Origin: Gammaproteobacteria bacterium
GTDB lineage: Bacteria; Pseudomonadota; Gammaproteobacteria; Steroidobacterales; GCA-2729495
Reading direction: 5' to 3'
Assembly (NCBI GenBank): GCA_023383735.1
Contig: JAHDYN010000032.1
Location: 1 to 10,574 of the forward strand
DNA: 10,574 bases
The notes beneath the pieces were generated by a model, which worked only from the letters and a program-made list of their open reading frames with translations, had not been told where the DNA came from and searched no databases. This document shows positions 1 through 5,422 of this stretch, piece by piece; the first letter of the stretch is position 1; every line of letters starts with the position of its first letter. Position numbers and translations under genes: made by a program.

Positions 1-884
1 GAGGGCATGCCGTAGCCGGTTTCCCAGAAGTTCTCCACCAGCGCGAACTTGCGGTACGGATAGGCGCCCAGCAGTTCGTTGTACATGCGCAGATAGCGGC
101 TGGTCGCATCCAGGTACTTTGCCGCGAGTGCCGGGTCAGGCTCGCGCAGGTAGACCTGGGCCTCGACCATGCCGGCACTGGCGGTGTAGGGCGTGAGCGG
201 GCCGCCGGCCAGCGAGATCTCGTCGACGGCACTCGGTGATTCCCAGCGTGCCATCCCGTCGGCGGCGGTGGACACGCCATTGCCCGGCGCGATCAGGTGC
301 CAGCCTTCAGGCGTGTTGACAGTGAGCGAGTAGGTGACGAGTTCGCCGGCCTGCGCACCGCCGAGCTGCGGATACCAGAGCGTGCTGCCCGCGAGGTAGA
401 CGCCCTGCGTGCTGATGATGCCAGGGGTTTCGGCGAAGCTGCGCGCATATTCCTCCGGGCTGGTGGTGGGCGGGATGTCGACCAGGCCGCTGTATTCGAT
501 GCGAAACGTGCTGCTGCCGGCCGGCAGCCTGAGCCGGTAGCCCGAGACGCCGCGGCGATTGGCCAGTTCCTCGCTGGTGCCGTTGATGCCCGAAAATACC
601 CTGTTGCCGGCATCGGCCGGCAGTTTTTCCACCGCCGGTCTCGATGCGGTGATGGCGAAATTGGCCGCCAGCACGAACTCGATTTGCTGACCGGCCGCTT
701 CGGCCGGCAGGGTGACTTCTGCCACGCTGGACAAACGATGCGTTGCCGGATCGATGCGGGCGCTGAGCTTGTAGGCGGGCCACTGTGCCGTCTCGGCAGA
801 CCGGGCCGGTGTGCCCAGGCCAAGGGCTGTCACCGCGATCAGGGCCGGGAGGGCCGCACTGTACAGTCTCGATACCCGCTTCAT
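1..884 (-). CDS. M1-like metallopeptidase, secreted, N-terminal part (3' end outside window)
   Basis: The minus-strand frame from the ATG at 884 is open to the window edge, giving about 294 residues without a stop. It begins with a typical Sec signal peptide: MKR, then a hydrophobic stretch (LPALIAVTALGLG), then a likely cleavage site after ARSA, so the product should be exported. The region after it reads like the N-terminal beta-sandwich domain of M1/MA-clan aminopeptidases. The last visible residues include ENFWETGYGMPS, a segment I associate with M1-like proteins shortly before the catalytic domain. The zinc site (HExxH) would lie beyond the edge, so catalytic competence cannot be judged. 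The start is supported by AAGGA at 891-895, six bases upstream, and by a sigma70-like promoter at 916-944. The gene diverges from the symporter gene. Family call moderately sure; substrate unknown. Confidence 0.72.
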   Translation of the reverse strand, partial: MKRVSRLYSAALPALIAVTALGLGTPARSAETAQWPAYKLSARIDPATHRLSSVAEVTLPAEAAGQQIEFVLAANFAITASRPAVEKLPADAGNRVFSGINGTSEELANRRGVSGYRLRLPAGSSTFRIEYSGLVDIPPTTSPEEYARSFAETPGIISTQGVYLAGSTLWYPQLGGAQAGELVTYSLTVNTPEGWHLIAPGNGVSTAADGMARWESPSAVDEISLAGGPLTPYTASAGMVEAQVYLREPDPALAAKYLDATSRYLRMYNELLGAYPYRKFALVENFWETGYGMP

Positions 885-915
885 GGCCAGTCCTTCAGCA
901 GCTGGAGGAACACCG

Positions 916-944
916 ATTGTAGTCTGTACGGGCCGTTCTGCCAG
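916..944 (-). promoter_or_regulatory. Sigma70-like promoter for the M1-like peptidase gene
   Basis: Read on the minus strand there is a -35-like CTGGCA (939-944; 4 of 6 matches to TTGACA), a 17-base spacer, and a -10-like TACAAT (916-921; 5 of 6). Initiation would fall near 909, leaving a leader of about 25 bases that contains the AAGGA ribosome site. It lies in the 79-base gap between the two divergent genes. Called by eye only. Confidence 0.45.
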
Positions 945-963
945 ATGGTGTAAGTTTTCGTCC

Positions 964-2337
964 ATGAGCCAGACAAACGCACCTGCCGGTCTCAGCCCGG
1001 TTCGCCTGCATGCGCTGGCCGGGCGTCTCGATCATCTGCTGCGTACGCGGCTGTGGGCGCAGATCGTCGCCGCCATGATCCTGGGCGTGACGCTGGGGCT
1101 TGGGCTCTCGCCACGGGGCGGGGCTTGGGTGGCTGCCGAAACCGGCGAGATCATCGGCGCATGGCTTGCCCTGCCGGGCCAGGTCTTCCTGGCGCTGATC
1201 CAGATGATCGTCGTGCCGCTGGTGGTGTCGTCCATCGTGCTCGGCATCGCGGGCGGCGGCAGTGCCGAGTTCGTGCGGCGGCTCGGCGCGCGCATCGCAC
1301 CTTACTTCGTGGCGACCACGGTGGTTGCGGTGTTGATCGGCACCCTGCTGGTGATGTGGCTGGCGCCCGGCAGCCATATCGAACTGCCCACCGTGCCGGT
1401 TGCGGCGGAACTGCCAGCCGGGGCAGTGAGCGCGCCAGCATCGGCATCGGCATCGGCATCGGCATCGGCGCCGGGCTCGCTGCCGGAGCACATCGTTGCC
1501 ATCATCCCGGCCAACCCCGGCGAGGCCGTGCTGAATCGCGCCATGTTTCAGCTCGCGGTTCTCGCGCTGCTGATCGCGGTGGCGCTGGTTTCCATTCCGG
1601 CCGAGCGGGCGAGGCCGATACTCGACCTTTGCGTCTCGCTGCAGGATGTCGCCATGAAGGTGGTCGGATGGGCGATGGTGCTGGCACCGGCTGCCGTCTT
1701 CGGCCTGCTTGCGCGTCTCTGCATCGACATGGGCGTGGGCGCCATCGGTGGCATGGCCGCCTACGTCGGTACGGTACTGCTCGGGCTCCTGGTGCTGATC
1801 GGGATGTACCTGCTGATCGTCCTGATTCTCGGTCGCCGCAATCCCCGGGAGTTTCTCCGCGCGGTGCGCAGCGTGCAGTTGCTGGCTTTCTCCACTTCAA
1901 GTTCAGCCGCTGTCATGCCGCTGTCCATGACCACGGCGATCAACGAACTCGGCGTACGGCCGGCAGTGGCGAAATTCATCGTGCCGCTGGGCACCACCGT
2001 GAACATGGACGGCACCGCGCTTTACCAGGTCAGCGCGATACTGTTTCTCACGCAGGTCTACCAGATCGATCTCGGTACCGGTCAGCTCCTGCTGCTGATC
2101 GTTACCACGGTCGGTGCATCGATCGGCTCGCCCGGCACGCCCGGCGTCGGGATCGCGATCCTCGCCAGCATTGCTGCCGGCATCGGCATACCAGCCGAGG
2201 GCATCGCGCTGGTCATCGGCGTCGACAGGATCCTCGACATGTGTCGCACCACCGTCAACGTCACCGGCGACCTGACCGCCTGTGTGGTCATGGACCGCTG
2301 GCTGCCGGATATCGACACACCAGCCGGTCCGTCCTGA
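964..2337 (+). CDS. Dicarboxylate/amino acid:cation symporter (DAACS/SLC1 family)
   Basis: A 457-residue inner-membrane protein of the GltP/DctA/GltPh family, which couples uptake of acidic amino acids or C4-dicarboxylates to Na+ or H+. Visible hallmarks are the serine-rich re-entrant loop HP1 (STSSSAAVMP, about 309-318), the NMDGT motif of TM7 (347-351), the HP2 loop (GSPGTPGVG), and TM8 with DRILDMCRTTVNVTGD (421-436). R428 aligns with the arginine (R397 in GltPh) that binds the side-chain carboxylate, so an acidic substrate is expected. D425 and N432 match other substrate/cation residues. The start at 964 is chosen because the frame extends upstream to 811 only by reading through the neighbouring gene's start and promoter. 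The ribosome site is weak. The TM3-TM4 loop carries an Ala-Ser repeat. Exact substrate not determinable. Confidence 0.9.
   Translation: MSQTNAPAGLSPVRLHALAGRLDHLLRTRLWAQIVAAMILGVTLGLGLSPRGGAWVAAETGEIIGAWLALPGQVFLALIQMIVVPLVVSSIVLGIAGGGSAEFVRRLGARIAPYFVATTVVAVLIGTLLVMWLAPGSHIELPTVPVAAELPAGAVSAPASASASASASAPGSLPEHIVAIIPANPGEAVLNRAMFQLAVLALLIAVALVSIPAERARPILDLCVSLQDVAMKVVGWAMVLAPAAVFGLLARLCIDMGVGAIGGMAAYVGTVLLGLLVLIGMYLLIVLILGRRNPREFLRAVRSVQLLAFSTSSSAAVMPLSMTTAINELGVRPAVAKFIVPLGTTVNMDGTALYQVSAILFLTQVYQIDLGTGQLLLLIVTTVGASIGSPGTPGVGIAILASIAAGIGIPAEGIALVIGVDRILDMCRTTVNVTGDLTACVVMDRWLPDIDTPAGPS
1438..1467 (+). repeat. Five-copy GCATCG hexanucleotide tandem repeat inside the symporter gene
   Basis: Five perfect consecutive copies of GCATCG, in phase with the reading frame, encode (Ala-Ser)x5. 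They are flanked by Ala-Pro on both sides, giving a low-complexity APASAS...SAP linker. By family topology this sits in the loop between TM3 and TM4, just before the conserved IPANP segment. Six-base units keep the frame whatever the copy number, so the locus could vary in length without destroying the protein. Confidence 0.9.
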
Positions 2338-2411
2338 GGTTCTGACGAATTCCGCGAAGCCGTCAGCTGCCGGATGCCCTGCCGGCCGTTGTTCGCTTAC
2401 ACTTCGGGCTG

Positions 2412-4091
2412 ATGCACACTCCATCAACCCGGCCCATGTTTACGCCCAAATTGCTGAGCGTTCTGCGTGAGGGCTACAGCATCGGCAAATTTCGCTGTGA
2501 TGCGATTGCCGGGCTTACGGTCGCAATCGTCGCCCTGCCGTTGGCGATGGCGCTGGGTATTGCCAGTGGTGCAGCACCCGAGAAAGGCCTGATAACGGCC
2601 GTAATTGCCGGCTTCCTCATCTCGTTGCTGGGTGGGTCACGCGTACAGGTCGGTGGTCCCACCGGGGCGTTCGTCGTGGTGATATTCAATGTCATCGCAC
2701 AGCACGGTTTCGACGGCTTGCTGCTCGCGACCTCGCTGGCCGGGCTGATACTCATCATTGCCGGCTATGCAAAGCTGGGGCAGGTCATCAGGTTCATTCC
2801 TCATCCTGTCGTCGTCGGTTTCACGGCCGGGATCGCGGTGATCATCGCGTCGAGCCAGATCAGGGACTTCCTGGGCCTGTCGATTGCCCAGCTGCCCGCC
2901 GACTTTGTGCAGCAATGGAAGGTCTATCTGTCGGCGCTGCACGGTATCAACCGGGTGACGCTCGGGGTCGGTGCAGGTTCATTGCTGCTGATTATCCTGT
3001 TGCGCAGGATTGCCCCGCGTGTTCCAGGGTTTCTGCTCGCGATCGTTGTTGCCGCAGTGGCGGTGGTTTTGCTTGGTTTGCCGGTCGAGACCATCGGTTC
3101 GCGTTTTCCGGAGATTCCGGCCGGTCTCCCGTTGCCGGCGCTGCCGGAGTTTTCCCTGGCAAAGATCCAGGCGGTATTGCCATCAGCTTTCACCATCGCC
3201 TTTCTGGCCGGTATCGAAGCGCTGCTTTCGGCAGTCGTGGCAGACGGGATGACCGGGTATCGCCACCGCTCGAACCAGGAGCTGGTGGGGCAGGGTGTGG
3301 CAAATCTCGCCTCGGCCCTGTTTGGTGGCTTGCCTGCCACCGGTGCAATTGCCCGTACCGCAACCAATATCAGGGCCGGTGCGCTGACACCCGTAGCCGG
3401 CATGCTGCATGCGGCCTTTGTGCTGTTGTTTGTCCTGTTTGGTACGCCGCTGATGGCTTTTGTACCGATGGCTGCATTGGCAGCCATCCTGTTTGTGGTC
3501 GCCTGGGGAATGAGCGAATACGAGCGCTTTCTGGGTCTGCTGCGCATGCCCGGTGGCGATCGTGTGGTTCTGCTGCTGACCTTCGGTCTCACGGTGTTTG
3601 TGGACCTGACCGTTGCCATCGGCGTGGGCGTCACGCTTGCGTCGCTGCTGTTCATGATGCGCATGAGCGAGTCCGTGCAGATCGAAGATGCGCGGCAGAT
3701 CGTGCCGGATATCGACCTTGATGACGAGGACGAAAATCAGCGTGAGGCACTGCCTGATGGTGTCGAAGTCTTCCGTATCAACGGACCGTTCTTTTTCGGC
3801 GTGGCCAGCGATCTGCTGGACACCCTGCGCCGTGTGGGCCAGCGGCCGCGTATCGTCATCCTGCGCATGCGGCTCGTGCCACTGCTGGATACCAGTGGTG
3901 CCCGGGCAGTCGAGGAGTTCGTTCGACAGGCACGAGGTGGCGGCACCCGGGTTATCCTCTCGGGTGTCCAGGCGCAGCCAGTTGAAATGCTGGGTCGGGT
4001 TGATCTGGGTGCTGGCGGCAATGAGGTGCTGTATGCGCCTGACTATGCTGCAGCACTGCAACTTGCAGCCGGCTTGCTGCGTTATCCCTGA
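2412..4091 (+). CDS. SulP (SLC26) family anion permease with C-terminal STAS domain
   Basis: A 559-residue inner-membrane transporter. The N-terminal transmembrane part shows the SulP signature: AGLTVAIVALPLAMALGIASG (about residues 33-53), GGSRVQVGGPTGAF (74-87), then KLGQVIRFIPHPVVVGFTAG (121-140). A short acidic linker (DLDDEDEN, about 434-441) leads to a STAS domain from about 450 to the end, with the DTSG loop at 493-496. Family members carry sulfate, bicarbonate (BicA) or C4-dicarboxylates (DauA/YchM), and the sequence alone does not settle which. The start may be 2412 or the in-frame ATG at 2436. The latter gives MFTPKLLSVLREGYS, closer to usual SulP N-termini; neither has a strong ribosome site. 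It follows the symporter by 74 bases on the same strand and may be cotranscribed. Confidence 0.9.
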   Translation: MHTPSTRPMFTPKLLSVLREGYSIGKFRCDAIAGLTVAIVALPLAMALGIASGAAPEKGLITAVIAGFLISLLGGSRVQVGGPTGAFVVVIFNVIAQHGFDGLLLATSLAGLILIIAGYAKLGQVIRFIPHPVVVGFTAGIAVIIASSQIRDFLGLSIAQLPADFVQQWKVYLSALHGINRVTLGVGAGSLLLIILLRRIAPRVPGFLLAIVVAAVAVVLLGLPVETIGSRFPEIPAGLPLPALPEFSLAKIQAVLPSAFTIAFLAGIEALLSAVVADGMTGYRHRSNQELVGQGVANLASALFGGLPATGAIARTATNIRAGALTPVAGMLHAAFVLLFVLFGTPLMAFVPMAALAAILFVVAWGMSEYERFLGLLRMPGGDRVVLLLTFGLTVFVDLTVAIGVGVTLASLLFMMRMSESVQIEDARQIVPDIDLDDEDENQREALPDGVEVFRINGPFFFGVASDLLDTLRRVGQRPRIVILRMRLVPLLDTSGARAVEEFVRQARGGGTRVILSGVQAQPVEMLGRVDLGAGGNEVLYAPDYAAALQLAAGLLRYP

Positions 4092-4100
4092 GCGTGTGGA

Positions 4101-4106
4101 TATACT
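4101..4106 (+). promoter_or_regulatory. Possible -10 element ahead of the DUF1971 gene
   Basis: TATACT at 4101-4106 matches the sigma70 -10 consensus in 5 of 6 positions and lies in the 57-base gap after the SulP gene. Initiation near 4113 would give a leader of about 36 bases. The best upstream -35 candidate, TTGCTG at 4074-4079, is 21 bases away, longer than usual, so the gene may need an activator or may simply be read through from the SulP gene. Confidence 0.3.
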
Positions 4107-4148
4107 GCAGCGTGACCATCCCTCTTGCTGAAAGGTGATTGACAAGCC

Positions 4149-4424
4149 ATGAAGGATCTCCCGGCCAACGTAAGCAGTTACAACAAGACCCCCGAGTTCA
4201 CGCGTGCCACGATCCCCAAGGGCTTGCTGAGGGGGCATCGCACGATGGAAGGAACGTGGGGGAAGATCATCGTTGTGGAGGGGCGTCTTCGTTATCGCAT
4301 CCTCGAGCCGCAGGTCGAGGAGATCGAGCTGTCCCCCGGCACGTTCGGCATCATTGAGCCGGCCGTGCCGCACGAGGTCGAGCCGATCAACCATGTGCGC
4401 TTCTACGTCGAGTTCTATAAATAG
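4149..4424 (+). CDS. DUF1971 (YeaR/TehB N-terminal-like) small cupin protein
   Basis: A 91-residue soluble protein matching the DUF1971 pattern: an N-terminal PxNVSSYNKTPEFTRATIPKG segment (about 5-25), a GTWGKIIVVEG strand pair, YRILEP, LSPGTFGIIEPAVPHEVEP, and a FYVEFYK end. This is a small beta-barrel (cupin-like) fold. Members are known as E. coli YeaR, which is induced by nitrate and nitric oxide, and as the N-terminal domain of some tellurite-resistance TehB proteins; biochemical function is unsettled. The histidine in PHEVEP is the conserved position. The candidate ribosome site AAAGG (4131-4135) is about 13 bases from the ATG, which is loose. The frame continues after the stop into coding-like sequence (4425-4502). 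Next downstream is a convergent CBS gene. Confidence 0.8.
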   Translation: MKDLPANVSSYNKTPEFTRATIPKGLLRGHRTMEGTWGKIIVVEGRLRYRILEPQVEEIELSPGTFGIIEPAVPHEVEPINHVRFYVEFYK

Positions 4425-4502
4425 CCCTAGACGCTCCGGGAGATCGAAATCGAATACTTCACTCCGGATGATCCCGGCCGCGTGAGGGACCGGGTCGCTT
4501 AA
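4425..4502 (+). pseudogene. Possible remnant 3' extension of the DUF1971 gene after two amber stops
   Basis: After the TAG at 4422-4424, the same frame reads Pro, a second TAG (4428-4430), and then 23 open codons to a TAA at 4500-4502. The translation of the open part, TLREIEIEYFTPDDPGRVR then DRVA, looks like ordinary protein (hydrophilic, balanced, no low complexity). Both TAG codons are one substitution from CAG or GAG. This could be a C-terminal tail lost by two nonsense changes, a fragment of another gene, or chance. The closing TAA overlaps the stop codon of the convergent CBS gene. Confidence 0.3.
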
Positions 4503-4942
4503 CGATAGCCCATGCCCATCACGTAATCGCGCAACAGCAGTTCCTCGTTGACTGCTTCATCGAGGAGGACCTGGAGCGCATCTCGCGCATAAAGGATGCC
4601 AAGCGGTCGAGAGCACTCGTCGATCACGGGAATTTGCGCCAAGCCACGCTCCCTCATGGTCACCCATACATCTGTCAGCAAGTCGCCTGGACGACAGCAG
4701 GTCACGTCTCGCGTCATGACGGCTGCAACCGCCATCATGCAGCTGCCTCCGGCACAGTGGCCGATCTGCCGGACCACGTCGGCCTGGGCAACGACGCCGG
4801 TGAGCACGTTATCGTCATCGCAGACGACGACCAGACTGACCTGTGCATTTGACAGCAGCTTTGCTGCCTCCATCAGTGGTGCGTCGTGACGGACCGTGAC
4901 GAGCCGTTCACGGGCACCGGGCAGGATTCCCTCTATAAACAT
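4499..4942 (-). CDS. Twin CBS-domain protein
   Basis: A 147-residue soluble protein made almost entirely of two CBS motifs (about residues 10-62 and 74-132), forming one Bateman module. Motif-like features include LLSNAQVSLVVV and GVVAQADVVRQ in the first half, and VMTRDVTCCRPGDLLTDVW, LAQIPVID and GILYARDALQ in the second. CBS pairs bind adenine nucleotides such as AMP, ATP or S-adenosylmethionine and regulate partner proteins. No other domain is attached, so it is a stand-alone sensor of unknown partner. The start at 4942 has AGAGGA nine bases upstream. It is the last gene of the minus-strand run, 48 bases after the DUF488 gene. Confidence 0.88.
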   Translation of the reverse strand: MFIEGILPGARERLVTVRHDAPLMEAAKLLSNAQVSLVVVCDDDNVLTGVVAQADVVRQIGHCAGGSCMMAVAAVMTRDVTCCRPGDLLTDVWVTMRERGLAQIPVIDECSRPLGILYARDALQVLLDEAVNEELLLRDYVMGMGYR

Positions 4943-4990
4943 TTATGAATGTCCTCTTTCCGCCAGGCCACACATATGTCGCTGGCAGCC

Positions 4991-5407
4991 TTATCGCGGC
5001 TTGTTCCTGATGCGTTTTCTTGTTCGTGATTCCGCCTGCTTTGCCTGCGGCGCACTGGCTTGACTGTGCCCGGTGAGGTATTCGCACAGAACCCGCGCAC
5101 TATTATGCTCAACGTCGCGCGCACTGTATAGCAAGGTCACCGTGCGTCGTCGGCTGGCTGCGAGAATCGGTTGCCAGGCATCCGGGTTGGCGTCCAGCTC
5201 TTTTCTGTACCGTCGCCGGAATTCCGGCCAGCGCTCTGCCTGATGCCCGAACCACTGTCGCAACTCCGTACTCGGTGCGACAGCCTTTATCCACTCGTCA
5301 GCATGCAGATCCTCTTTCTTCATGCCGCGTGGCCAGAGGCGCTCCACCAGAATGCGTCGGCCGTCACCGCGGGCACGGGCTTCGTAGCTGCGCTGTATTC
5401 GAATCAT
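4991..5407 (-). CDS. DUF488 family protein (YeaO-like)
   Basis: A 138-residue protein with the DUF488 signature: an early IQRSYEA strand, RRILVERLWPRGMKKEDL (about 17-34), FGHQAERWPEFRRRYRKEL (53-71), and TVTLLYSARDVEHNSARVL (89-107). The family is widespread and its biochemical role is not established. The start at 5407 is preceded by TAGGA with eight bases of spacing, overlapping the end region of the upstream fusion gene, whose stop lies only 15 bases away. Beyond residue 114 it carries a basic Ala/Gln-rich tail ending KRIRNKPR, which looks disordered and may bind nucleic acid (inference). Confidence 0.87.
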   Translation of the reverse strand: MIRIQRSYEARARGDGRRILVERLWPRGMKKEDLHADEWIKAVAPSTELRQWFGHQAERWPEFRRRYRKELDANPDAWQPILAASRRRTVTLLYSARDVEHNSARVLCEYLTGHSQASAPQAKQAESRTRKRIRNKPR

Positions 5408-5422
5408 GCCGTCGATCCTAAC

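Noticed and set aside
297..953. 218-codon plus-strand open frame opposite the M1-like gene
   Set aside because: Its translation is Arg/Ala-rich with no family resemblance, and it lies antisense to a frame with a clear signal peptide, ribosome site and promoter.
811..963. 51-codon N-terminal extension of the symporter frame
   Set aside because: It runs through the divergent gene's promoter and start codon and adds no family-like sequence; the ATG at 964 gives a normal N-terminus.
1053..2345. 430-codon plus-strand frame overlapping the symporter
   Set aside because: A +2-frame shadow with Arg/His/Gly-rich composition; the true frame carries all SLC1 motifs.
2369..2386. GCCGG/CCGGC hairpin between the symporter and SulP genes as an intrinsic terminator
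   Set aside because: Only five base pairs with an eight-base loop and no T-run after it, so it is not convincing.
3183..4394. 403-codon minus-strand open frame opposite the SulP and DUF1971 genes
   Set aside because: It spans two well-recognised plus-strand genes and their gap, and its His/Gln-rich translation matches no family I know.
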